DNA from: Mycolicibacterium peregrinum
GTDB taxonomy: Bacteria; Actinomycetota; Actinomycetes; Mycobacteriales; Mycobacteriaceae
Direction: 5' to 3'
Length of the DNA: 64,000 nucleotides
Assembly: GCF_001665785.1 (NCBI RefSeq)
Contig: NZ_LZSO01000008.1
Coordinates: forward strand, 434,001-498,000
Shown piece by piece: positions 26,027 through 32,827 of the stretch; positions within the stretch are counted from its first letter, which is position 1; every line of letters begins with the position of its first letter. The notes beneath the pieces were generated by a model. The model had not been told where the DNA came from. It was given only the letters and a program-made list of their open reading frames with translations, and searched no databases. Made by a program: the position numbers and the translations under genes.

Positions 26027-26070
26027 CCAGTACAGATCCAGAACCCGGTCCACTACAGATCTGGTACTGG
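26027..26070. promoter_or_regulatory. Candidate HxlR operator region
   Basis: CCAGTAC (26027-26033) and GTACTGG (26064-26070) are perfect inverted arms. Inside them TACAGATC occurs twice as a direct repeat (26031 and 26054, 23 bp apart). The region lies between the divergent HxlR and methyltransferase genes, where an HxlR regulator would be expected to bind. Confidence 0.5.
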
Positions 26071-26124
26071 AATGCCCTGGCCGTACGGGATGACGATGAA
26101 GCAACGCCGCGAGAGGAGCCCGCC

Positions 26125-26940
26125 ATGAACGTCACCACCGCCGACAGCGAACTTGAAGCCAAACACCGCGCGCTGTGGGCGCTCGGTGACTACGCGGCGA
26201 TCGCCGCGAACATCGTGCGTCCACTGGGGCCCGTCCTGGTCGACGCCAGTGGCATCGGGCCCGGTGACCGCGTACTCGACGTGGCCGCCGGGACCGGCAA
26301 CGTCGCCATTCCCGCCGCCGCGACAGGCGCGCGGGTGACCGCGAGCGACCTGTGTCCGGAGCTTGTCGACGAGGGACGCCGGTTGACTGCCGAGGCCGGG
26401 TTGACCATCGACTGGGCCGAGGCCAACGCCGAGGCGTTGCCCTATGCCGACGATTCGTTCGACACGGTGCTTTCCTGTATCGGGGTGATGTTCGCCCCGC
26501 ACCATCAGCAGGCCGCGGATGAACTGCTGCGCGTGACGTGCCCGGGCGGGCGAATCGGCCTGATCTCCTGGACCCCAGAGGGATTCATCGGCCAGTTGTT
26601 CGCCACCATGAAGCCGTACGTGCCCGCGCCTCCTGCCGGCGTGTCCCCGCCGCCGCGGTGGGGCGACGAGCAGTACCTGCGCGCCCTGCTGGGCGAACGG
26701 GTCGGCGAGTTGACCTGTGAACGACGCGAACTGGACGTCACCGCCTACCCCGACGGTGCAGCATTCCGTGACCATTTCAAGGCCAACTACGGTCCGACCA
26801 TCTCGGCCTACCGGGCCATCGCCGCCGACGCGGATCGGGTCGCGGCACTGGACGCCGAGATCGCTGCTCTCGGCGACAGGTTCCTCACCGGTTCTACGAT
26901 GCCGTGGGAATACCTGCTGACGGTGGCGAATACGCACTGA
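26125..26940 (+). CDS. SAM-dependent class I methyltransferase
   Basis: A 271-residue methyltransferase. The SAM-binding motif I is VLDVAAGTGNVAIPAA near residue 52. The acidic residue after beta-2 is in ASDLCPEL, motif II is DTVLSCIGVMFAPHHQQAADELLRV and motif III is GGRIGLISWTPEGF. It is similar to UbiE-type small-molecule methyltransferases. The substrate is unknown. It is divergent from the HxlR gene and thus probably its target. The phosphotransferase gene follows 29 bp downstream in the same direction. Confidence 0.83.
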   Translation: MNVTTADSELEAKHRALWALGDYAAIAANIVRPLGPVLVDASGIGPGDRVLDVAAGTGNVAIPAAATGARVTASDLCPELVDEGRRLTAEAGLTIDWAEANAEALPYADDSFDTVLSCIGVMFAPHHQQAADELLRVTCPGGRIGLISWTPEGFIGQLFATMKPYVPAPPAGVSPPPRWGDEQYLRALLGERVGELTCERRELDVTAYPDGAAFRDHFKANYGPTISAYRAIAADADRVAALDAEIAALGDRFLTGSTMPWEYLLTVANTH

Positions 26941-26969
26941 CCGGAGCGGGCAGCTGGCACCATGGCTGC

Positions 26970-28034
26970 ATGCCCGACGACGTACAGGAATTGCCGACGC
27001 TCAGTGCCGCCGATCAAGACGCCATCGGGCGCTGGCTGCGAGAGCAGCGGATCGGGACGACTCTGACCGACGTGGCCCCGCTGACCGGCGGGACTCAGAA
27101 CATCGTAGTGGGCATGTGCGTCGACGGTCGTCGAATGGTCTTGCGGCGCCCGCCTTTACACCCACGCCCGACGAGCGACAAGACCATGCTGCGGGAGATC
27201 GCCGTACTGCGGACGCTGGCCGGATCGGCCGTGCCGCATCCGGGATTCATCGCCGCCTGCACCGATCTCGACGTGATCGGCGTGGTGTTCTACCTGATGG
27301 AAGAGGTTGACGGGTTCAACCCCGGCACAGACGTGAGTCCGGCGTACGAAGCCGACGCGGACCTGCGCTACCGGGTCGGGCTGTCCTACGCCGGGAGTCT
27401 GGCGGAGCTGGGCAATGTTGCCTGGGAGAACAGCGAGCTCGCCGCGATCCGCCGGCCGGGATCATTTCTGGCCCGCCAGGTTCCGCAGTTCCTGGGACTG
27501 CTCGACAGTTACCGCCATGAGCACTACTCGCCGGAGTCGTTGACGGGTGTGGGCGATCTGGCGCAGTGGCTGGAGGACAACCGCCCGTCGGACGCTGAAC
27601 CCGGCATCATGCACGGCGACGCGCACCTCAACAACGTCCTGCTGCGCCGGGAGACTCCTGAACTGGCCGCGTTCATCGACTGGGAGATGTGCACGATCGG
27701 CGATCCGCTGCTCGATCTCGGGTGGATGCTCGTGTGCTGGCCCGACGATCCCAATCCGATCAACGCGGGCTCGGCGCTGGCCGCGCTCGGTGGACTGGCT
27801 CATCGCAGTGAACTGATCGAGGCGTATCGGGCCGCTGGAGGCCGACAGACCGACCGGCTGGATTGGTATGTCGCGCTGGCCTGTTTCAAACTCGGCATCG
27901 TCATCGAGGGCACCTGGTCGCGTTACCTGGCCGGGCGGGCCAGCCGCGACGCCGGTGAGCAACTGCACGCTTCGGCGGAGAACCTGCTGACCCTGGGAAC
28001 ACGGGTCGCCAAGGGGGACAACCCCTTCGGCTGA
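26970..28034 (+). CDS. APH-fold phosphotransferase, ACAD10/11 N-domain type
   Basis: A 354-residue kinase-fold protein resembling the phosphotransferase domain found on ACAD10/11-type acyl-CoA dehydrogenases. The N-lobe has LTGGTQNIVV and RRPPLHPRPTSDKTMLREI, the catalytic loop is IMHGDAHLNNVLL near residue 215, and the metal-binding motif FIDWEMCTIGDPLLDLGWML follows. Relatives phosphorylate 4-hydroxyacyl-CoA intermediates, so a role in hydroxy-acid catabolism is a reasonable inference. ATG 26970 is preferred over an upstream in-frame start inside the methyltransferase gene. Confidence 0.82.
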   Translation: MPDDVQELPTLSAADQDAIGRWLREQRIGTTLTDVAPLTGGTQNIVVGMCVDGRRMVLRRPPLHPRPTSDKTMLREIAVLRTLAGSAVPHPGFIAACTDLDVIGVVFYLMEEVDGFNPGTDVSPAYEADADLRYRVGLSYAGSLAELGNVAWENSELAAIRRPGSFLARQVPQFLGLLDSYRHEHYSPESLTGVGDLAQWLEDNRPSDAEPGIMHGDAHLNNVLLRRETPELAAFIDWEMCTIGDPLLDLGWMLVCWPDDPNPINAGSALAALGGLAHRSELIEAYRAAGGRQTDRLDWYVALACFKLGIVIEGTWSRYLAGRASRDAGEQLHASAENLLTLGTRVAKGDNPFG

Positions 28035-28043
28035 GCTTCTTCG

Positions 28044-28103
28044 GCGAGCAGACGCGGCGGTACCCGGAATTGCGCGTTCTCGGGTACCTACGTGCCTGCT
28101 CGC
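28044..28103. repeat. Intergenic inverted repeat, family A copy 2
   Basis: GCGAGCAG (28044-28051) pairs with CTGCTCGC (28096-28103), and an inner GTACCCG/CGGGTAC pair (28060-28066, 28081-28087) is shared with copy 1 at 12663. The spacing of the blocks is the same (60 bp overall). It separates the convergent phosphotransferase and TauE/SafE genes, so a bidirectional terminator role is likely. Confidence 0.72.
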
Positions 28104-28112
28104 GCTCGAAAA

Positions 28113-28874
28113 TCAGTACGTGTCGAGCGCGAGCTTGACGGCAAGGGCCACGCCCGCCGCGCCGATCAGGAACCGCAGCGGGGTGGCCGGCGCATGCCGC
28201 ACGATCACCGGGCCCAGGCGCGAGCCGATCAGACACCCGGCGCCCAACGGCACCACCGCCGGCCAGTACACCGGCGCGACCACGATGAACGCGACCGCGG
28301 CAACCGCATTGGCGACGCCGAGGATCACATTCTTGGCGGCGTTGGCGTGTGCCAGCGTCGCCCCTCCGGTACGCAGCAGCAGGGCCAGCAGCAGCACGCC
28401 GGCCGCGGCGCCGAAATACCCGCCGTAGATGGTGATCAAGAAGATGGCGCCGGCCTCCAGAGCGACCTTGATCCGATGGTCGCGATGGTTGGATACCCGC
28501 GTCTCCCGCTGACGACCACGCGGCAGCAGGATCGCCACCGACGCGAACGCCAGCAGGAACGGGACCACCTTCTCGAAGCCCTCGGCCGGGGTGCACAGGA
28601 GAAGTGCCGCGCCGACCGCCCCGCCGGCAATGGCGATCGGGATGATCCGTTTGATCCAGGCTCGCTGCCCGGCCAGTTCGGGCCGGGACCCCAGCACCGA
28701 ACCCACGCCGTTGAACACCAACGCCACGGTGTTGGTCACATTCGCGGTGACCGGAGGCAGTCCGATCAGCAGGAGAGCGGGATAGGTGGCCACCGAGGCC
28801 AGTCCGGCGATGCTGCCGGTGAGTCCGCCGCCGATACCGGCCACCACGAGCAGGACGACCTCACCGACGCTCAT
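28113..28874 (-). CDS. TauE/SafE-family sulfite/organosulfonate permease
   Basis: A 253-residue membrane protein with about eight hydrophobic segments and the internal duplication of the TauE/SafE family. GGLTGSIAGLASVATYPALLLIGLPPVTANVTNT marks the first repeat; YFGAAAGVLLLALLLRTGGATLAHANAAKNVILG marks the second. Family members export sulfite, sulfonates or related anions. It is divergent from the leader-peptide region of the LeuA-like gene. Substrate unknown. Confidence 0.87.
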   Translation of the reverse strand: MSVGEVVLLVVAGIGGGLTGSIAGLASVATYPALLLIGLPPVTANVTNTVALVFNGVGSVLGSRPELAGQRAWIKRIIPIAIAGGAVGAALLLCTPAEGFEKVVPFLLAFASVAILLPRGRQRETRVSNHRDHRIKVALEAGAIFLITIYGGYFGAAAGVLLLALLLRTGGATLAHANAAKNVILGVANAVAAVAFIVVAPVYWPAVVPLGAGCLIGSRLGPVIVRHAPATPLRFLIGAAGVALAVKLALDTY

Positions 28875-28914
28875 GAGCCATCCACCCCGCCGAGACTACG
28901 TAGTCGGAAAGTGT

Positions 28915-28944
28915 TTGCGTGACCGGACAGGGTGCGTCTAGCAT
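28915..28944 (+). promoter_or_regulatory. Promoter of the leader peptide (leaderless)
   Basis: TTGCGT (28915-28920), an 18-bp spacer and TAGCAT (28939-28944). Seven bases separate the -10 from GTG at 28952, which is where transcription would be expected to start, so the leader peptide is probably translated from a leaderless mRNA. Confidence 0.6.
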
Positions 28945-28951
28945 CGCCAAC

Positions 28952-28993
28952 GTGCCAAGGCGACTTGTAGTAGCAACCCGCAGCGGGGTCTGA
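28952..28993 (+). CDS. Leu/Val leader peptide (13 residues)
   Basis: GTG start, then MPRRLVVATRSGV and TGA. The run Leu-Val-Val is encoded by CTT-GTA-GTA, codons that are rare in this GC-rich DNA. The end of the peptide is embedded in a strong inverted repeat 74 bp upstream of a LeuA regulatory-domain gene. This is the layout of a branched-chain amino acid attenuator: the ribosome would stall at these codons when charged tRNA is short. No ribosome binding site is visible; leaderless initiation is inferred from the -10 spacing. Confidence 0.6.
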   Translation: MPRRLVVATRSGV

Positions 28994-29037
28994 TCAGACC
29001 GACCCCCCGCTGTGGGTCGTTCGCTACTTCGTCGGTC
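28970..29037 (+). promoter_or_regulatory. Attenuator-like hairpins upstream of LeuA-like gene
   Basis: ACCCGCAGCGGGG (28976-28988) pairs with CCCCGCTGTGGGT (29005-29017), one G-U pair, and the stem is extended by GTAGC/GCTAC (28970-28974, 29023-29027). Competing structures are the palindrome GGTCTGATCAGACC (28987-29000), which covers the leader stop codon, and GACCGAC/GTCGGTC (28997-29003, 29031-29037). Mutually exclusive pairings of this kind are what transcription attenuation needs. Confidence 0.6.
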
Positions 29038-29066
29038 ACTTCCTCTGAGCAAGAGAAGACCGGCAC

Positions 29067-29561
29067 ATGTATCTCACTTCACAGGCACCGCAATCGGGTG
29101 ATCCGATGTCATTCTCGGCCCACTTCTCCACCCCGTTGCCGCGCGGCTTGCGCGATGCGGGCGAATCGACATCCTGGGAGCAGTTCCTGGGCGAATATTC
29201 GCCGTCTGCGGGCCCACTGCGACTGGGGCACTTCAGTTGCGCAGACGAGTGCTCGACAGGCAGTCGACTCGGCCCGCAGGCCCGCAGCTACCGGGCGACG
29301 CTGGCCATCGGCGACGAAATCGCCACCTCGACCACGGCGGCCACCGGGCCCGTGGCGGCACTGACCGCGATGCTGCACGACCGCGGCGTCAGCGTCGAGA
29401 CCACCTCGTTCCACCAGCTGCCTGCGGCGGGCCAGACCGCCACTTTCATCGAAGGGTGCGACGGCCTGCACCGCCGATGGGCCGTGGGACTGTCCGACGA
29501 CCCGGTGCAGTCGGCGTTGTCCGCGGTGATCGCCTGTGCCAACCGGCTGATGGCGGCGTAA
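29067..29561 (+). CDS. Stand-alone LeuA allosteric (dimerisation) domain protein
   Basis: A 164-residue protein that resembles only the C-terminal leucine-binding regulatory domain of 2-isopropylmalate synthase. Residues about 75-164 follow the LeuA pattern: YRATLAIGDEIATST, TGPVAALTAMLHDRGVSVET, then WAVGLSDDPVQSALSAVIACANRLM, recalling the WGVGI...TASLRAVVSAVNR end of LeuA. The N-terminal WEQFLGEYSPSAGPL recalls the linker before that domain. There is no TIM-barrel catalytic domain. It may sense leucine or modulate LeuA by hetero-association. The attenuator and Leu/Val leader upstream support a branched-chain amino acid role. ATG 29067 is preferred (AGAGAAG upstream); ATG 29106 is possible. 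Confidence 0.72.
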   Translation: MYLTSQAPQSGDPMSFSAHFSTPLPRGLRDAGESTSWEQFLGEYSPSAGPLRLGHFSCADECSTGSRLGPQARSYRATLAIGDEIATSTTAATGPVAALTAMLHDRGVSVETTSFHQLPAAGQTATFIEGCDGLHRRWAVGLSDDPVQSALSAVIACANRLMAA

Positions 29562-29590
29562 CCGCAGTCTGACAGGGGCCGACCGCGGCG

Positions 29591-29643
29591 AATGGCCAGT
29601 TGTGGCACGCAAATACCAGAAAGGCGCGCAACAACTGGCCAAT
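29591..29643. repeat. Intergenic inverted repeat, family B copy 1
   Basis: TGGCCAGTTGT (29593-29603) pairs perfectly with ACAACTGGCCA (29631-29641). The left arm AATGGCCAGTTGTGGCACG is nearly identical to that of copy 2 at 39714. It sits between the convergent LeuA-like and cyp136 genes. Confidence 0.72.
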
Positions 29644-29659
29644 GGGCCGTCGAAATGCC

Positions 29660-31141
29660 TCAGTGCAGCGGGCGCAGCACGATCGGCATACCGTCGATCG
29701 GGACCGGCATGCCGCCGTAGTCGTAGCGCGGCTGGTAACCCGGGCCGGCGAGCTCCAGCTTGTAGCGACGCAGCAGCCGGTGCATCACAGTCTTGATCTC
29801 CAACTGGCCGAACACCATGCCGATGCACTTGTGCGCACCGCCGCCGAACGGGGCGAACGCATACCGGTGACTCTTGTGCTCGCTGCGCGGCTCGGCGAAA
29901 CGATCTGGGTCGAACTTGTCCGGGTCGGTCCACAGCTCGGGCAGCCGGTGATTGATCGACGGCCACGTGACCACGCTCGTGCCGGCCGGGATGAAGTAGC
30001 CCAGCAGCTCGGTGTCGCGCACGGCCTCGCGGAAGTTGAACGGCAGCGGCGTCATCATCCGCAGCGACTCGTTGATCACCAGGTCGTAGGTTTCCAGCTT
30101 GTCCAGCGACTCGAAGTCCAGCGGTCCGTCGCCGATGCGCGCGGAGTCGTCGCGCAGGCGTTCCTGCCATTCGGGATTGGCCGCCAGGTGATAAGCCATT
30201 GTCGTCATCGTCGAGGTGGACGTGTCATGCGCGGCCATCATCAGGAAGATCATGTGGCTGATGATCTGGTCGTCGGTGAAGGTCTGGCCATCCTCGTCGG
30301 CGGAGTGACACAGCACGCTGAACATGTCGGTGCTCTCCGACTGGCGCTTCTCGCCGATGCGGCTGGCGAAGTAGTCCTCGAGGGTCTTGCGGGCCTGGAT
30401 GCCGCGCCACCATTTCAGCGGCGGCACCGATGTCCGCACGATCGCGTTGCCTGCCCGTGTGGTGGTGGTGAACGCGTTGTTGATCGTGGTGACCAGCGCG
30501 CGGTCGGTGCCCGCGGGCACGCCCATGAACACCTCGGAGGCGATGTCGAGCGTGAGTTCCTTGATCGCCGGGTGGAACAGGAACCGAGGGTCGTTGGCCA
30601 CCCAGTCATTGGCCAGCACGGCCGATGCGACCGAGTCGATGTGCGAGATGTAGCCGGTCAGCCTGGTGCGGGTGAACGCCTCCTGCATGATCCGACGGTG
30701 GAACATGTGCTCGTCGAAGTCGAGCAGCATCAGGCCGCCCTCGAAGAACGGGCCGATCACCGGATCCCAGGCGCGCTGAGAGAAATCCTTGTTGCGGTTG
30801 GAGAAGACCGCCTGGGTGGCGTCGGGACCAAGCGCCATCACCGAGGACAGGGCGGGGGACTGCGCGTAGTAGAGCGGGCCGTTCTTGCGGTACTGCTCGA
30901 GGATGAAGTCGGGACCGCCACGGAAGATCTCGATCATGTGGCCGATGATCGGCAAACCGGAGTCGCCCATGATCGGCTTGAGGCCGCTGCCCGCGGGGGG
31001 CTCGGCGAACACGAACTGGTCCCACTCCTTGGCCTTGAGGCGCTTTTCCAGCGCGCCCATTCCCGGCAACGTGTTGGGCGTCGGCGTGAACCGACGCTTG
31101 GCCTGATCGAGCAGGTAATGCGGGGTGCTGATGGTTGTCAT
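29660..31141 (-). CDS. cyp136: Cytochrome P450 CYP136
   Basis: A 493-residue P450, longer than the usual ~400 residues of soluble bacterial P450s, as for M. tuberculosis CYP136 (Rv3059). The I-helix motif is AAHDTSTST, ExxR lies in NESLRMM and the heme loop is FAPFGGGAHKCIGMVFG. The start MTTISTPHYLLDQ matches the expected N-terminus; a longer frame upstream runs through the operator. The physiological substrate is unknown; sterol-like lipids are suspected. It is divergent from a TetR gene, which is the conserved Rv3058c-Rv3059 arrangement, and the -35 elements lie within a palindromic operator. Confidence 0.9.
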   Translation of the reverse strand: MTTISTPHYLLDQAKRRFTPTPNTLPGMGALEKRLKAKEWDQFVFAEPPAGSGLKPIMGDSGLPIIGHMIEIFRGGPDFILEQYRKNGPLYYAQSPALSSVMALGPDATQAVFSNRNKDFSQRAWDPVIGPFFEGGLMLLDFDEHMFHRRIMQEAFTRTRLTGYISHIDSVASAVLANDWVANDPRFLFHPAIKELTLDIASEVFMGVPAGTDRALVTTINNAFTTTTRAGNAIVRTSVPPLKWWRGIQARKTLEDYFASRIGEKRQSESTDMFSVLCHSADEDGQTFTDDQIISHMIFLMMAAHDTSTSTMTTMAYHLAANPEWQERLRDDSARIGDGPLDFESLDKLETYDLVINESLRMMTPLPFNFREAVRDTELLGYFIPAGTSVVTWPSINHRLPELWTDPDKFDPDRFAEPRSEHKSHRYAFAPFGGGAHKCIGMVFGQLEIKTVMHRLLRRYKLELAGPGYQPRYDYGGMPVPIDGMPIVLRPLH

Positions 31142-31213
31142 GGGCCGCTCCTGACCAACAAAGTCCGACGAGGTGTGGTCGATGTCACCACTTGAGGCCA
31201 TCCTGACTGTCAG

Positions 31214-31231
31214 ACTTGACGCATGTCAAGT
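31214..31231. promoter_or_regulatory. Palindromic operator between cyp136 and TetR genes
   Basis: ACTTGACGCATGTCAAGT is a perfect 7+4+7 dyad. It contains TTGACG on the plus strand and TTGACA on the minus strand, i.e. plausible -35 elements for both divergent genes, so TetR binding would repress both. Confidence 0.68.
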
Positions 31232-31269
31232 TTTGAACTGGCGCGTCGTGGATGCAAAGGTCTAATGCC

Positions 31270-31923
31270 ATGACCGCCGAATCGATACCGGGGAGCAGCA
31301 ATGGCTCCACCGGGCGTCCGCAGGCCCGTCGCAGCCGTGGTGACCGGCAACGCGAGGCCATCGTGACGGCTGTGCGGGAACTGCTCGAGGAGCAGTCGTT
31401 CGCCGATTTGTCGGTGAGCACCATCAGTGAACGCGCCGGGGTGGCCCGGTCGGGCTTCTACTTCTACTTCGATTCGAAGTACGCGGTGCTCGCGGTGATC
31501 GTGTCCGACGCGATGGAACAACTCGCCGCGTTGACCCACAACTACGCGCCCCGCGACGCCGGTGAAACACCTGCCGCCTTCGCCAAGCGGATGGTCGGAA
31601 GCGCGGCCACCGTCTTCGCCACGAACGACCCGATCATGTCGGCCTGCACCGTCGCGCAGAACACCGACGCCCAGATCCGGGAGTTGATGAACGACTACGA
31701 GGACGCCGTGATCGACCAGATCGTGGGCCTCGTCGAACAAGACGCCGGTGCCCGCCCGATCTCGGACGACCTCCCAGCCCTGGTCCGGACCCTGGTGGCG
31801 ACCACGGCGATGACGCTTTCGCACGACTCCGCCTTCGTCGGGCGGGGCACGGACCCGGCCCGTGCGCTCGACGTGGTCGAGCGACTGTGGCTCAACGCAC
31901 TGTGGGGCGGCCAGGACGCTTAG
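31270..31923 (+). CDS. TetR-family regulator (Rv3058c-like)
   Basis: A 217-residue TetR-family protein. The helix-turn-helix is FADLSVSTISERAGVARSGFYFYFDSKYAVLAVIV, near residues 35-70, after a basic N-terminal tail RPQARRSRGDRQR. The C-terminal domain resembles the EthR-like group. ATG 31270 gives the length expected for Rv3058c; an upstream ATG at 31252 is an alternative. It is divergent from cyp136 across a perfect palindrome, which is the expected autoregulated arrangement, and is followed 22 bp later by an SDR gene. Confidence 0.87.
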   Translation: MTAESIPGSSNGSTGRPQARRSRGDRQREAIVTAVRELLEEQSFADLSVSTISERAGVARSGFYFYFDSKYAVLAVIVSDAMEQLAALTHNYAPRDAGETPAAFAKRMVGSAATVFATNDPIMSACTVAQNTDAQIRELMNDYEDAVIDQIVGLVEQDAGARPISDDLPALVRTLVATTAMTLSHDSAFVGRGTDPARALDVVERLWLNALWGGQDA

Positions 31924-31945
31924 CGCCACAGGTAAGGTCACCGCT

Positions 31946-32827
31946 ATGGGGAGTGATACCGCGGGTAACGGCCGGGCGGACTTTTCGGGGAAAAAGTGCT
32001 TGATCACCGGTGCAGCCAGCGGCATCGGCCGGGCGACCGCCCTTGCCCTGGCGGCCCGCGGTGCTGAGCTGTATCTGACCGACCGCGATGAGGTCGGATT
32101 GGCCCAGACCGTCGCCGATGCCCGTGCGCTGGGCGCCCAGGTGCCCGCCCACCGGGCTCTGGACATCTCCGACTACGACCAGGTGGCGGCATTCGCTGCC
32201 GACATCCACGCCGCACATGCATCGATGGACGTGGTCATGAACATCGCCGGGGTATCGGCCTGGGGGACCGTCGACCAACTCACCCACCAACACTGGCGCT
32301 CGATGATCGACGTCAACCTGATGGGCCCGATCCACGTGATCGAGACATTCCTGCCGCCGATGGTGCAGGCTCGCCGCGGCGGGCACCTGGTGAACGTGTC
32401 CTCGGCCGCCGGCATCGTCGCACTGCCCTGGCACAGCGCCTACAGCGCCAGCAAGTACGGGCTGCGCGGACTGAGTGAAGTGCTCCGTTTCGACCTGGCG
32501 CGGCACCGTATCGGGGTGTCGGTCGTGGTGCCGGGCGCGGTGAAAACCGGTCTGGTGCAGACGGTTCAGATCGCCGGTGTGGACCGGGAAGATCCGAACG
32601 TGCAGAAATGGGTGGACCGGTTCGCCGGCCACGCCATCTCGGCGGAGAAGGCGGCCGACAAGATCCTGGCCGGGATGACGCGCAACCGGTTCCTGATCTA
32701 CACCTCGGCCGACATCCGTGCCCTGTACGCCTTCAAACGCGTCGCGTGGTGGCCCTACAGCGTGGCCATGCGGCAGGTCAACGTGCTCTTCAGCCGGGCG
32801 TTACGGCCGAAATCCGTGCAGCCCTAA
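31946..32827 (+). CDS. Short-chain dehydrogenase (Rv3057c-like)
   Basis: A 293-residue SDR. The NAD(P) motif GAASGIGRATALAL lies near residue 23, NIAG replaces the usual NNAG, the catalytic Ser is in VNVSSAAGIVALP and the pair YSASKYGLRG gives Tyr and Lys. The C-terminal 40 residues (IYTSADIRALYAFKRVAWWPYSVAMRQVN) are longer and more hydrophobic than in classical SDRs, as in the membrane-associated SDR group of mycobacteria. It is downstream of the TetR gene and probably in the same transcript, so it may act with CYP136. It overlaps the convergent ATPase gene by 4 bp. Confidence 0.86.
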   Translation: MGSDTAGNGRADFSGKKCLITGAASGIGRATALALAARGAELYLTDRDEVGLAQTVADARALGAQVPAHRALDISDYDQVAAFAADIHAAHASMDVVMNIAGVSAWGTVDQLTHQHWRSMIDVNLMGPIHVIETFLPPMVQARRGGHLVNVSSAAGIVALPWHSAYSASKYGLRGLSEVLRFDLARHRIGVSVVVPGAVKTGLVQTVQIAGVDREDPNVQKWVDRFAGHAISAEKAADKILAGMTRNRFLIYTSADIRALYAFKRVAWWPYSVAMRQVNVLFSRALRPKSVQP

